Source: Nocardia sp. NBC_01730
Lineage (GTDB): Bacteria; Actinomycetota; Actinomycetes; Mycobacteriales; Mycobacteriaceae
Reading direction: 5' to 3'
DNA length: 64,000 nt
NCBI RefSeq assembly: GCF_035920445.1
Contig: NZ_CP109162.1
Span: forward strand, 8,494,001-8,558,000
Shown: in pieces, positions 17,470 to 28,654 of the stretch
How the letters are laid out: every line of letters starts with the position of its first letter
Position numbering within the stretch: the stretch's first letter is position 1
Notes under the pieces: model-generated
The model's input: only the letters and a program-made list of their open reading frames with translations
Databases searched by the model: none
What the model was told of the DNA's origin: nothing
Program-made: the position numbers and the translations under genes

Positions 17470-18471
17470 ATGAGGCGCGGATATCCGGTGCTGGCGGCGT
17501 GCTGGATGCTCGCGAGCCTGGTCGTGACGACAAGTGTTGCCGCACCGCCTGTTTCAGCGGAGCCGGAGTGCGCTGTCGGGGTGGCCGTGCGGCCGGTGAC
17601 GCTCAACGTCGACGGTGAGGACGCGACCGGCCGGGTCTACGAGCCGTACCGGTGCGCGGAGGGCGACCTGACACCACAGGGGCTCGTGGTCGCCGTGCAC
17701 GGACACGACGGGTCGTCCGCGGACTTCGCCGACTACCTCACCTCGATCTCCCGGCGGACCGGAACTCCGATCCTGTCCATGGACCTGCGCTCGGCCACCA
17801 GCGTCTGGCGCGCCGGAGAATGGAACCTCTGGGCGGGTTGGCACGACATCGTCGCCGCGACCCGGTGGTATAAGAACGCGCATCGTTCCATCGCGCGCAC
17901 CGTGCTGTGGGGCTGGAGCCAGGGCGGTATCACCAGCGGGCTCGCGGCGGCGCACGGCCCGCGCGGACTGTTCGACTACTGGGTCGACAACTACGGTCCC
18001 GCGGACGATTTCACAATGTGGCTGGGCGCGGTGACGGTCGACCCCGCTCTGCCTGCGCAGATCGAAAGGGACGCGGGCGGGTGCACCCCTGCGGCCTGCC
18101 CGCAGGCCTACGCCGAACGTTCCCCGGTGCTGCTGGCGAACCGGATCGACGTGCGCCGCGCCTTCCTGGTCCACGGCACCGGCGACCGGGTGGTGCCGTA
18201 TGCCACCACCTTGGAGATGCGTGCCGGGCTGCTCGCGGCGGGCAAGCCGACCTCGACATACACCATCGTCACCGGCCGCGGTCTGAACGGACAGGTGGTC
18301 CCCGGCAACCACAGCATCGGCCCGGCCTTCTTCGAGGGCGGCTGCGTCGTCGAGCGCCTGCTGGTCGGCACCGAACCGGTCGAGGATTCGGACCGCGACT
18401 ACGTGGTGGACGTCGCAGGCGGCGTGCTGACCGCCCCACCTGCCCCGCCCGACGCCAAATGCGCCGCCTGA
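17470..18471 (+). CDS. secreted alpha/beta hydrolase
   Basis: 333 residues with a Sec signal peptide (about 1-30, ending VSAEPE). The alpha/beta-hydrolase fold shows HGHDGSS for the oxyanion region, the nucleophile elbow GWSQGG with Ser150, Asp239 in GTGDRVVP and His281 in PGNHS, a complete triad. Cysteine pairs in the mature part could form disulphides outside the cell. It looks like a lipase/esterase or peptidase-type hydrolase; the substrate cannot be read. The nat gene follows 74 bases downstream in the same direction. Confidence 0.8.
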   Translation: MRRGYPVLAACWMLASLVVTTSVAAPPVSAEPECAVGVAVRPVTLNVDGEDATGRVYEPYRCAEGDLTPQGLVVAVHGHDGSSADFADYLTSISRRTGTPILSMDLRSATSVWRAGEWNLWAGWHDIVAATRWYKNAHRSIARTVLWGWSQGGITSGLAAAHGPRGLFDYWVDNYGPADDFTMWLGAVTVDPALPAQIERDAGGCTPAACPQAYAERSPVLLANRIDVRRAFLVHGTGDRVVPYATTLEMRAGLLAAGKPTSTYTIVTGRGLNGQVVPGNHSIGPAFFEGGCVVERLLVGTEPVEDSDRDYVVDVAGGVLTAPPAPPDAKCAA

Positions 18472-18545
18472 GCGGACGAGCGGGGAACACGAGCGCGTCG
18501 CGGCACGGTTGATCCAGGGGACACCGGCAACGAAGTGAGGACGCG

Positions 18546-19415
18546 ATGAGCAAGCCGACAGACCCGGCATACCACTGGAACGGCGCCGACCTGGACTTGG
18601 ACGCCTACCTGGAACGGATCGGGTTCGACGGCGAGTACGCGCCCACCGTCGCTACGCTGCGCGCGCTGGTGCGTGCGCACACCACCTCGATCCCGTTCGA
18701 GAACCTGGAGATCATTCTCGACCGGTCGATCGAGCTGGACTTGGCGGCCTTGCAGGACAAGATGGTCCGTCGCCGCCGCGGCGGCTACTGCTACGAGAAC
18801 GTCGGGCTGTTCGCGGCGGCGCTGGAACGGCTCGGTTTCGGCGTCACCGGCCTCAGCGGCCGGGTGAGCATGGGCGCGGGCGCGGGGCTTCGTCCCGCTA
18901 CGCATGCCCTGCTGCGCGTGACGACCGCCGAGGACGACCGGGTCTGGCTGTGCGACGTGGGGTTCGGTTCCGGCCCGCTCGAGCCATTCGAATTGTCCAC
19001 GCGGACAGGAAAATTCGCGGCGGGTGCGTGGAAGTTCCGGTTGGAGCGCACGGTCGGCGAGCTGGTGTCGGACCTGTGGGTGCTGCACCAGTTCGGTAGG
19101 GAGGGCTGGATCGACCGCCACACCTTCACCTCGAACCCGCAATATCGCATCGACTACGCCGTCGGCAACCACTTCATGTCCACCTCGCCGCGTTCACCAT
19201 TCACCATGCGGCCGTACGTGCAGCGCTTCCTCCCGGACGTGCACCACGTGCTGGACGGCACCGCCCTGACCACGGAGCGTCCGGACGGCACGAGCGATGT
19301 GCGTGAACTGGACCCGGCCGACCTCCCCGAAATCCTCACCGAAGTATTCGACATCGACCTCACCGAGGCCGATGCCGCCGCGCTGTGTTTGTTTGTGCAG
19401 CGCCTGAGGCGCTGA
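18546..19415 (+). CDS. nat: arylamine N-acetyltransferase
   Basis: 289 residues. It transfers acetyl (or propionyl) groups from CoA to arylamines and hydrazines. The catalytic triad is complete: Cys82 in RRGGYCYEN, His120 in ATHALLR and Asp137 in DVGFGSGP, with spacing as in mycobacterial NAT. In M. tuberculosis the enzyme acetylates isoniazid and is linked to cholesterol breakdown, but no cholesterol genes are nearby here. The start has GAGGA upstream with suitable spacing. Confidence 0.94.
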   Translation: MSKPTDPAYHWNGADLDLDAYLERIGFDGEYAPTVATLRALVRAHTTSIPFENLEIILDRSIELDLAALQDKMVRRRRGGYCYENVGLFAAALERLGFGVTGLSGRVSMGAGAGLRPATHALLRVTTAEDDRVWLCDVGFGSGPLEPFELSTRTGKFAAGAWKFRLERTVGELVSDLWVLHQFGREGWIDRHTFTSNPQYRIDYAVGNHFMSTSPRSPFTMRPYVQRFLPDVHHVLDGTALTTERPDGTSDVRELDPADLPEILTEVFDIDLTEADAAALCLFVQRLRR

Positions 19416-19487
19416 GCGTTCGGGCCCCTCGACGGCTCGGACGCGGTCCGGCGGCGCGACTTGCCCCGGCCTGTCGCGTCGGGCCGA

Positions 19488-19500
19488 TAGTGTCGTCGGG
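19488..19500 (+). promoter_or_regulatory. -10 element of a probable leaderless promoter
   Basis: TAGTGT at 19488-19493 fits TANNNT and ends 7 bases before the GTG of the penicillin-binding protein gene, the spacing expected if transcription begins at the start codon. No ribosome binding site is visible. Confidence 0.55.
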
Positions 19501-21252
19501 GTGCGTACCCAACGGAAGTATCTCGTCCTGTTCGTCGCACCAGCACTCGTGCTCGCCGCCTGTTCGTCCGGACCCGAACAGCCCGACACCGTGGCCGGGC
19601 AGCTCGCCGACGCGCTGAACCGCGACGACGTCGCCGCGGCGGCCGCCCTCACCGACAATCCGGTCACCGCGGCCGACACGCTCGGCAAGCTCTACGACGG
19701 GCTCGGCAAGGACGTGCGTTTCGAGGTCCGCTCGGCCGACGAGAACAATTTCTCGCTGGCCGCGACCTGGAAGCTGAGCAAGGACGGCAAGTCCGAGTGG
19801 ACCTACACCACCAACGGGACCGCGAGGGACACCGGAGAGGGGTGGAAGGTGAAGTGGGATCCCGCCACCATCGCCCCTGGGCTGGCCGCGGGGCCGTTGA
19901 GTTACAGCGTGGTCTCTCCGGCACCGGCCCGCATCCTCGACTCCGCCGGGGGCGAATTGATGACCGAGCAGGTCGTCACGCTGGTGAACGTCGCCCCCGG
20001 CACCGACCTTCCCGCGCTGGCGGATCTACTCGGTCCATTCGCCCCTGGCATCACGGCGCAGTCGCTGCAATCGGATCTGGCCGCGGCGCAAGGTAAGCCG
20101 ATCACCGCGATCGCGCTGCGCGGCACCGACATCGCCCCGATCCAGGACCTGCTCGCCGCGGTGCCTGGCGTCACCCTCGCGCCGCAGGCCCGGGTGCTGA
20201 CCAACGACAAGGCGCTTGCCGCCCCGACCATGTCCGGGCTCACCGAGCTGTGGCAGAAGTCTGCGGACGCGAATGCGGGTTGGGCGGTGCGGGCCCAGAC
20301 TCCGCAGGGCACTCAGCGGGTCGCCGGTACCGATCCGACGCCGACCGCCGACATCGCGACCACCCTGGACATCGGCCTGCAGCGCGCGGCGGAGGCGGCG
20401 CTCGCGCCGATTACCCAGCCCGCCGCGATCGTCGCCCTGCGACCGTCCACCGGCGACGTGGTCGCGGTCGCGCAGAACGGCGCCGCCGACACCCAGGGGC
20501 CGATCGCGCTGACCGGCCTATACCCACCGGGTTCGACGTTCAAGACAGTCACTGTCTCCGCCGCGCTGCAGGCGGGCACAGTGACTCCCGACACAGTCCT
20601 GCCGTGTCCGGGCACCGCGAACATCGAGGGCCGTCGTATTCCCAACGACAATAATTTCGACCTGGGCGAGGTTCCGCTGCACACTGCGTTCGCCCGCTCA
20701 TGCAACACCACGATGGGCGTGCTCGGGGTGCGACTTCCCGCCGACGCGCTGACGAAAGCCGCCGCACAGCTCGGGCTTGGGATCGACTTCGTCACACCGG
20801 GCCTCACCACCGTCACCGGGAAGGTGCCGCCCGCCGATACGTCCGCACTGCGGGTGGAATCCGCGATCGGTCAGGGGCAGGTGACAGCGTCTCCGTTCGG
20901 GATGGCGCTGGTCGCCGCGTCCATCGCGCACGGCGCGGTACCTGTGCCCGCGCTGGTCCAAGGACAGCGGGGAACCAAGGACCAGGCTCCGGCCGCGCTC
21001 CCGCAGGCCATCGCTGACCAGCTGAAATCCATGATGCGCGAGACGATCACCGACGGCACCGCGACGCGGCTGCGCGACATTCCCGGTCTGCTCGGCAAGA
21101 CCGGCACCGCGGAGTACATCGAGGACACCCACGCGCACGGCTGGTTCGTCGGTATCGACGGTGACTTGGCGTTTGCCGTGTTCGTCAGCGACGCGGGCAG
21201 TTCGGGTCCCGCGGTAGACGCGGCGGGCCGGATGTTGCGGACGCCGCGTTAG
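19501..21252 (+). CDS. lipoprotein class B penicillin-binding protein (PbpLipo-like)
   Basis: 583 residues, anchored outside the membrane. A signal sequence with lipobox LAAC (Cys about 21) is followed by an NTF2-like MecA N-terminal domain, a dimerisation segment and a transpeptidase domain. The active-site motifs are all present: STFK with Ser345, SCN at 400-402 and KTG at 533-535. It closely follows the layout of M. tuberculosis Rv2864c. It should cross-link peptidoglycan stems and bind beta-lactams. The GTG start is supported by the -10 element just upstream. Confidence 0.93.
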   Translation: MRTQRKYLVLFVAPALVLAACSSGPEQPDTVAGQLADALNRDDVAAAAALTDNPVTAADTLGKLYDGLGKDVRFEVRSADENNFSLAATWKLSKDGKSEWTYTTNGTARDTGEGWKVKWDPATIAPGLAAGPLSYSVVSPAPARILDSAGGELMTEQVVTLVNVAPGTDLPALADLLGPFAPGITAQSLQSDLAAAQGKPITAIALRGTDIAPIQDLLAAVPGVTLAPQARVLTNDKALAAPTMSGLTELWQKSADANAGWAVRAQTPQGTQRVAGTDPTPTADIATTLDIGLQRAAEAALAPITQPAAIVALRPSTGDVVAVAQNGAADTQGPIALTGLYPPGSTFKTVTVSAALQAGTVTPDTVLPCPGTANIEGRRIPNDNNFDLGEVPLHTAFARSCNTTMGVLGVRLPADALTKAAAQLGLGIDFVTPGLTTVTGKVPPADTSALRVESAIGQGQVTASPFGMALVAASIAHGAVPVPALVQGQRGTKDQAPAALPQAIADQLKSMMRETITDGTATRLRDIPGLLGKTGTAEYIEDTHAHGWFVGIDGDLAFAVFVSDAGSSGPAVDAAGRMLRTPR

Positions 21253-21351
21253 TCCGTTCGGGGCGTTTTGGGCGGAGAACAAGCCCCGGCTGGCGCGTGC
21301 CGAAGTTCCGGCGCAGGCTACACTCGTCCCCGACCCGCGTGCTTAATCAAT

Positions 21352-22962
21352 ATGCGGGATGTCACGATTTCGAGAAGGTTCGGAGTAGGCGCCATCGATA
21401 CCGGTCAGTTGATCGCGGAGCACTACCGCCTGGTCGAGCGGATTGGTAGCGGCGGCACAGGCGTAGTTTGGCGTGCCGTCGACGAACGCCTCCAGCGCTC
21501 CGTGGCCGTCAAGCAGATCCACATCCAACCAAGCCTGCCCGAGGCCGAGCGGGACGTGGTGCGCCAGCGCGCGATCCGGGAGGCACGCAACGCCGCCCGC
21601 TTCCAGCATCCGAACGCGATCGTCGTGTTCGATATCACCGAGCACGAGGGCGACCCCTGCCTGGTGATGGAGTACCTGAAGTCCAGTAGCCTCGCCGCGG
21701 TGATCGCCGCGCAGGGCACGCTGCCGCTGACCCAGGTCGCGCGGATCGGCGAACAGGTCGCCTCGGCGCTGATCGCCGCGCACCAGGCGGGTATCGTGCA
21801 TCGCGACGTCAAGCCGGGCAATATCCTGCTCGACGACCACGGCACGGTGAAGATCACCGACTTCGGCATCTCCCGCGCGACCGGCGATGTCACGCTCACC
21901 GAAACCGGCCTGATCTGCGGCACTGCCGCCTATCTCGCGCCGGAGATGGCCCGCGGTGCCGATCCCACGCCCGCGTCGGACGTTTTCGCCTTGGGCGCCA
22001 CGCTGTTCCACGCGCTGGAGGCCGAACCGCCCTACGGCGCGAGTGCCAATCCGCTCGCGGTGCTGTACGCGGCCGCCAACGGTCAGGTCAGCCAGCCGCG
22101 AAACGCGGGTCCCGCTACCGATTTCCTCCTCGACCTGCTCAGTCCCGAGCCCGCCGAACGTCCGACGATGCGCGCGGCGCGCGAGCAACTCGCCGCGTTG
22201 GCCGACTCCGGTCCCGCGCCGGTGGCCGCCGGATTCGTCCCGGCCAGTGAGGCTTTCGCGCGTCCGAGGGCGGGCGAGCCCGAATCGCGGACCCGCGCGC
22301 TGCGTCCATCGGCGATGCCGTCGGCGCCGTACACGCCGACCGAGCGCCATCAGCGTCCGCAACCCTCGCCGTCGCGTGCCGCCGCGCAGCTGGACACCGC
22401 GGCTCATCCGCGCACCATGGCTCATCCGCGTCCGAGCCCCTCGCAGCGTTCGGGCGGCAAACGGCGCGCGGTGCTGATCGGTGCGCTTGTCGGCGCAGTT
22501 GCCGCCGTCTCGGCACTGCTGATCAGCGCGTTCAGCGATTCCGGCTCCGATTCGCCGAGCGCGCAGGCGAGCTCGCTGTCGGTGAGTGCTACGCCGAATA
22601 CCGGTAGGTCCTCGACCGTTCCGACCGAGCCGGGTCGGACAGCCAACTCTGGGGAGCGGGTCGATATCGGGGCGGCCGGTAGCCTGATAGAGCAGTTCTA
22701 CAGCGACACGAGTGCTTCCTGGTCACTACTGACACCGGCCGCGCAGAAGGTGTACGGCAGTGAGCAGAGTTTCCGTCAGTACTGGGGCTCGCGGACCATC
22801 GACAACTTCGCCACCATCGAGGCGGCCAATAGGACGAACAACGCTGACGGGTCGGTCGACATGCGACTGGCCAGCCTCACCATCGAAGGCCAGACCAAGA
22901 GTTTGACGCTGCGGGTGGTCAGCTCTGCGGGACGTCTGCTCATCGATAGCGACACCCGCTAG
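21352..22962 (+). CDS. membrane Ser/Thr protein kinase (Pkn family)
   Basis: 536 residues. An N-terminal Hanks-type kinase domain (about 20-275) has the glycine loop GSGGTGVVW, Lys54, the HRDVKPGN loop with Asp152, DFG with Asp170 and the APE motif. A Pro/Arg-rich juxtamembrane region follows, then one membrane helix (about 373-394) and a small outer domain of roughly 90 residues with an NTF2/SnoaL-like look. The start is uncertain: no ribosome binding site precedes ATG 21352, and an upstream in-frame extension looks noncoding. TACACT at 21319 could be the -10. The ligand of the outer domain is unknown. It follows a penicillin-binding protein, suggesting a cell-wall role. Confidence 0.9.
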   Translation: MRDVTISRRFGVGAIDTGQLIAEHYRLVERIGSGGTGVVWRAVDERLQRSVAVKQIHIQPSLPEAERDVVRQRAIREARNAARFQHPNAIVVFDITEHEGDPCLVMEYLKSSSLAAVIAAQGTLPLTQVARIGEQVASALIAAHQAGIVHRDVKPGNILLDDHGTVKITDFGISRATGDVTLTETGLICGTAAYLAPEMARGADPTPASDVFALGATLFHALEAEPPYGASANPLAVLYAAANGQVSQPRNAGPATDFLLDLLSPEPAERPTMRAAREQLAALADSGPAPVAAGFVPASEAFARPRAGEPESRTRALRPSAMPSAPYTPTERHQRPQPSPSRAAAQLDTAAHPRTMAHPRPSPSQRSGGKRRAVLIGALVGAVAAVSALLISAFSDSGSDSPSAQASSLSVSATPNTGRSSTVPTEPGRTANSGERVDIGAAGSLIEQFYSDTSASWSLLTPAAQKVYGSEQSFRQYWGSRTIDNFATIEAANRTNNADGSVDMRLASLTIEGQTKSLTLRVVSSAGRLLIDSDTR

Positions 22963-23284
22963 CCGCCGGTCGTCTCGGCGCGTGGCTGTTCGGTCGGCCA
23001 CCGCGGCTTCCGGCGCGTGCTCGCGGTGGAGGCCCACCCGCTCTGGTCGCCGTACTTCGCTGTCCTGTCGATCAGCGCCTTTCGATGCTGTCGTGTTCGT
23101 TGGGAGAGAGCGCCACCACACTTCGCGGCCCCCTGAGAAGCCCGCCGGCGCGGCCGACCTGGGAACACGGCTTCGAAGCAGGCCGACCGCGCCGACCACA
23201 CCGATAACGGCTGGCGCCGGACCATTAGGCTGGTAGCTGCAACTTTCCTGTTGCGGATCTTCTGGAGACAAGGATCGAACCCAC
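22963..23284. other. intergenic region upstream of the his operon
   Basis: No convincing gene on either strand in these 322 bases. Near the right end TAGGCT at 23226-23231 could be the -10 of the his operon promoter. The implied leader of about 45 bases contains GCAAC and GTTGC, a 5-base inverted repeat around TTTCCT. CTGGAGACAAGGA precedes the hisD ATG as a ribosome binding site. Confidence 0.5.
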
Positions 23285-25752
<2,468 letters not shown>

Positions 25753-25797
25753 ACCAGCGCCGGGAGACCTTCGGCGACAACGCGATTGGAATTGAGT

Positions 25798-26412
25798 ATG
25801 AGTAGGACCGCACGGGTGGAGCGGGTCACCAAGGAATCCAGCATCGTCGTCGAGCTGGATCTGGACGGCACCGGCAGGACCGAGATCGCCACCGGCGTCC
25901 CGTTCTACGACCACATGCTGACGGCGCTGGGCGCGCATGCCGCTTTCGATCTGACCGTGCGCGCCGAGGGCGACATCGAGATCGAGGCGCACCACACGGT
26001 GGAGGACACCGCGATCGTGTTCGGGCAGGCGCTGGGCAAAGCGCTGGGCGACAAGGCGGGTATCCGCCGGTTCGGTGACGCCTACATCCCGATGGACGAG
26101 ACGCTGGCGCACGCCGCGGTCGACGTGTCCGGCCGTCCCTACTGTGTGCACACCGGTGAGCCGGAACACCTGCTGCACGCCGTGATTCCGGGGTCGGGCC
26201 CCGGAGCGCCGTATTCCACCGTGCTGAACCGGCACGTGTTCGAGTCGATCGCGCTGAACGCACGCATCGCCCTGCATGTGCGCGTGCTCTACGGCCGCGA
26301 CCAGCACCATGTCACCGAGGCCGAGTTCAAGGCGGTGGCACGGGCATTGCGCGCCGCGGTGGAACTCGACCCGCGGGTCAGCGGTGTCCCGTCGACGAAG
26401 GGAACGCTGTGA
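25798..26412 (+). CDS. hisB: imidazoleglycerol-phosphate dehydratase
   Basis: 204 residues, monofunctional HisB as usual in actinobacteria. It dehydrates imidazole glycerol phosphate to imidazole acetol phosphate using two manganese ions. Metal-binding His-rich motifs appear as [22 protein letters not shown], and a later [13 protein letters not shown] 25798 is used; a TTG a few codons upstream is less likely. It is followed not by hisH directly but by two tandem micro-ORFs linked through GTGA and ATGA overlaps. Confidence 0.96.
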   Translation: MSRTARVERVTKESSIVVELDLDGTGRTEIATGVPFYDHMLTALGAHAAFDLTVRAEGDIEIEAHHTVEDTAIVFGQALGKALGDKAGIRRFGDAYIPMDETLAHAAVDVSGRPYCVHTGEPEHLLHAVIPGSGPGAPYSTVLNRHVFESIALNARIALHVRVLYGRDQHHVTEAEFKAVARALRAAVELDPRVSGVPSTKGTL

Positions 26413-26563
26413 GCGAGCGAACCATCGACGCAGCCACGATCGTGGTCATGTCGGAGCCGAGCACCAGCGAGGCGGAGGCATGAGTGAGCGAAGCGAGCGA
26501 AGCATCGACGCAGCCACGATCGTGGTCATGTCGGAGCCGAGCGCCAGCGAGGCGGAGGCATGA
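26409..26563 (+). repeat. two tandem translatable repeats bridging hisB and hisH
   Basis: Bases 26423-26483 and 26503-26563 are identical at 60 of 61 positions (A at 26463, G at 26543), with an 80-base period. Each copy contains the perfect palindrome CCACGATCGTGG. Each is also an open frame: GTG 26409 to TGA 26483 (24 codons) and ATG 26480 to TGA 26563 (27 codons). Both end SEAEA. The starts and stops overlap as GTGA with hisB, ATGA between the copies and ATGA with hisH, so a ribosome could pass from hisB to hisH through both. The second copy has an extra AGCGAGCGA-type segment near its start. Confidence 0.9.
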
Positions 26564-27195
26564 CCACGAAATCGGTCGCGCTGCTCGACTACGGCTCCGG
26601 CAACCTGCACTCCGCCGAACGGGCGCTGGCCCGGGTGGGCGCGCGGGTCGAGGTGACCGCCGACCCGCAACTCGCGCTGGCCGCCGACGGTCTGGTCGTG
26701 CCCGGTGTCGGCGCCTTCGCCGCGTGCATGGCGGGGTTGCGGGAAGTGCGGGGCGAGCGCATGATCGGCCAGCGGCTGGCCGGTGGGCGCCCCGTCCTCG
26801 GTATCTGCGTCGGCATGCAGATCCTCTTCGAACGCGGGGTCGAGTTCGGCGTGGAAACCGACGGCTGCGCCGAATGGCCGGGCACCGTCGAACGGCTGTC
26901 CGCGCCGGTGTTGCCGCACATGGGCTGGAACACCGTCTCGGCCCCGACCGACAGTGTCCTGTTCGCGGGCCTGGATTCCGCCACGCGCTTCTACTTCGTG
27001 CACTCCTATGCCGCGCAGGCTTGGGATCTGCCGCCCAGCGAGCACTTCGCCGCGCCCAAGCTGACCTGGGCCGAGCACGGAGTGCCGTTCCTGGCCGCGG
27101 TGGAGAACGGCGCACTGTCGGCGACCCAGTTCCACCCGGAGAAGTCCGGCGACGCGGGCGCTCACCTGCTGGCGAACTGGGTGCGGTCGCTGTAG
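26560..27195 (+). CDS. hisH: imidazole glycerol phosphate synthase, glutaminase subunit
   Basis: 211 residues, class I glutamine amidotransferase. It supplies ammonia to HisF for making imidazole glycerol phosphate and AICAR. Catalytic Cys83 lies in GICVGMQ, and His192 and Glu194 in QFHPEKSG. The N-terminus ([11 protein letters not shown]) is typical of HisH. ATG 26560 overlaps the stop of the preceding micro-ORF. A strong hairpin just after the stop ends this part of the his operon, and hisF lies 3 kb further on. Confidence 0.97.
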   Translation: MTTKSVALLDYGSGNLHSAERALARVGARVEVTADPQLALAADGLVVPGVGAFAACMAGLREVRGERMIGQRLAGGRPVLGICVGMQILFERGVEFGVETDGCAEWPGTVERLSAPVLPHMGWNTVSAPTDSVLFAGLDSATRFYFVHSYAAQAWDLPPSEHFAAPKLTWAEHGVPFLAAVENGALSATQFHPEKSGDAGAHLLANWVRSL

Positions 27196-27197
27196 AC

Positions 27198-27224
27198 GAT
27201 CCCGCGCGCCTGGCGCGCGGGATC
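27198..27224. terminator. bidirectional hairpin terminator after hisH
   Basis: GATCCCGCGCGCC at 27198-27210 is followed after one base by its exact complement at 27212-27224. After allowing for a minimal loop the stem is about 11-12 pairs, very GC-rich. It lies 3 bases after the hisH stop and 10 before the end of the convergent gene, so it can serve both. Confidence 0.8.
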
Positions 27225-27233
27225 GCCACCGGC

Positions 27234-27695
27234 TCAGTTCGACTGGACCTTGCTGACCAGCCAGCGTCCGTCCACGTTGTCCACCGTGACGGTCATCGAC
27301 ACGCGGCCGGTCTGGGGCATACCGTCGGTTTCGTCGCTCGTCACCGTCCGCACCACGTCGACGGCCACCTCGGCTCGGTTGTCGTCGCCGGAGACGACGC
27401 GGCAGTCGGCCGAGTCGGCCTGTGCCCGCGCGTGCGCGGCCTCCGCGCCGGACTGGATGTTGGGGCGGAAGTTCTCGAACTCGGCGCGGAAGTCGCCGGT
27501 GCTCAGCTCACGCACTCTGCGGGCGTGGTCGCCGAACCGCGCGTAGTCGTATGTCGTTGCCGCTGTGCCGAATTCGCATCCGGCCAAGCGTGCCTCCTCG
27601 GGCGGCGCCGCGGCGGCGACGGGCGCGGCCGTGAGTGCGGCGGAGCAGGTGGCTGCCGAAAGTAGCAGTGTGGCAGCGATTGTCGTTCGTGACAT
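27234..27695 (-). CDS. secreted protein resembling Mce-associated proteins
   Basis: 153 residues. An N-terminal signal sequence (about 1-29, ending VAAAAP) is followed by a small domain with two cysteines (in LAGCEFG and SADCRVV) that may form a disulphide. The stretch RRVRELSTGDFRAEFENF followed by a C-terminal VDGRWLVSKVQS resembles the outer domain of Mce-associated proteins. No mce operon is nearby. It is one of two reverse-strand genes inserted between hisH and hisA. Function unknown. Confidence 0.65.
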   Translation of the reverse strand: MSRTTIAATLLLSAATCSAALTAAPVAAAAPPEEARLAGCEFGTAATTYDYARFGDHARRVRELSTGDFRAEFENFRPNIQSGAEAAHARAQADSADCRVVSGDDNRAEVAVDVVRTVTSDETDGMPQTGRVSMTVTVDNVDGRWLVSKVQSN

Positions 27696-27869
27696 TCAGT
27701 TCCTCAGTGCGAGGTGGAAGCGGCGACCGGGGGTGATCGCCGCGCGGAAACGATACCGGTCCGCGGCGATCTCGTGGCCGACCGCACCGGCCGTCCGCAG
27801 GGTTCTACCCGGCTTCGCAGCGGCTCGCCGCCCTGGCCTGCTACCGCGCGCGTGCTCGCCGCGCGCAGA

Positions 27870-28394
27870 TCACGGACGGGTGCCGGTGGACCAGATCGGG
27901 GTGGTTTCCACCCGGGACAGCCGCCAGCCCTCCGCGGTGCGGACCGCGGCGAAGCGGTAGATCTCGCCGAGGGTGTACTGCGGCTGTGGAATCGTCCCGT
28001 TCGTCGCCGCCGGCGCGAAAGTAGCGATGAGGTTGGCCCGGATGTCCGCGGCGTCGCCGCGAAGATCGATGATCACGTTGCTGATGAAGTGCTGAATCCG
28101 CTTGTCGTCGGTGTGGTTCCGGCTCGCCTGGGCGATCAGTGCGTCGCGGCCGTCGGCCGTGCCGCCGGGGGTCTTCGCGGTGGCGTCGGAGGTGTAGATC
28201 GCGCGCAGGTCGTCGAAGCGGCCCTCGTCCAGTGTGCGTCCGAGCCGGTCGACCAGGGTGGTGATCTGGTGGCGGTCCAGCAGGTCGCGCAGCTCGTGGG
28301 CCGGGGTGTTCGCGGCGGCCGGGGTGGTGCAGGCGGCGGCGATGGCGGCCAGTGGGAGGGCCAGCAGGGGGAGGGTCCGGCGAATCTTGTTCAT
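27870..28394 (-). CDS. lipoprotein with a SnoaL/NTF2-like domain
   Basis: 174 residues. The signal peptide ends in a lipobox-like IAAAC (Cys about 22), predicting a membrane-anchored lipoprotein. Residues 32-165 match the SnoaL-like NTF2 fold in pattern: HQITTLVDRLGRTLDEGRFDDLRAIY, GRDALIAQ and a final EGWRLSRVETTPIW. Such folds bind small hydrophobic ligands or act as isomerase-like enzymes; no catalytic residue can be assigned. The intergenic region on its 5' side holds repeated CCAATGT boxes next to a truncated MarR gene, suggesting it was once under MarR control. Confidence 0.7.
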   Translation of the reverse strand: MNKIRRTLPLLALPLAAIAAACTTPAAANTPAHELRDLLDRHQITTLVDRLGRTLDEGRFDDLRAIYTSDATAKTPGGTADGRDALIAQASRNHTDDKRIQHFISNVIIDLRGDAADIRANLIATFAPAATNGTIPQPQYTLGEIYRFAAVRTAEGWRLSRVETTPIWSTGTRP

Positions 28395-28474
28395 CGATGG
28401 TGCCTTTCGAACTGAAAGTTGGCTACTCCAATGTTGGTACCGCCAATGTATCAGATTGTGGGTGTCGCCAATAA

Positions 28475-28645
28475 ATGGTGGGCGCCAAGGACGAGTCGCT
28501 GGCCGGGTTCTCCTCCGCGGACCGTCGCACGCTGGCCACGCTGCTCACCCGCATCCTGGACGCGCACGGCGGCAGGCCCCGGCGCCGGTGGTCGAGGTCC
28601 CATCAGCGCAGGCCCGGGGCTCGAACGCGGGCAGCCAACCACTAA
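28475..28645 (+). pseudogene. C-terminal fragment of a MarR-family regulator
   Basis: A 56-codon frame from ATG 28475 whose early part, DESLAGFSSADRRTLATLL followed by TRILDAHGG, looks like the C-terminal dimerisation helix of MarR regulators. The winged-helix domain is missing: the sequence just upstream is intergenic with a stop at 28472-28474. It is divergent from the SnoaL-like lipoprotein gene, as a MarR gene controlling it would be. Most likely a deletion left only this end. It stops 9 bases before hisA. Confidence 0.55.
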
Positions 28646-28654
28646 GCTGCTCTC
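28643..28654 (+). promoter_or_regulatory. -10 element of a probable leaderless hisA promoter
   Basis: TAAGCT at 28643-28648 fits TANNNT and ends 6 bases before the hisA GTG. It overlaps the stop codon of the MarR fragment. Such a promoter would be needed because a terminator and two reverse genes now separate hisA from hisH. Confidence 0.6.
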
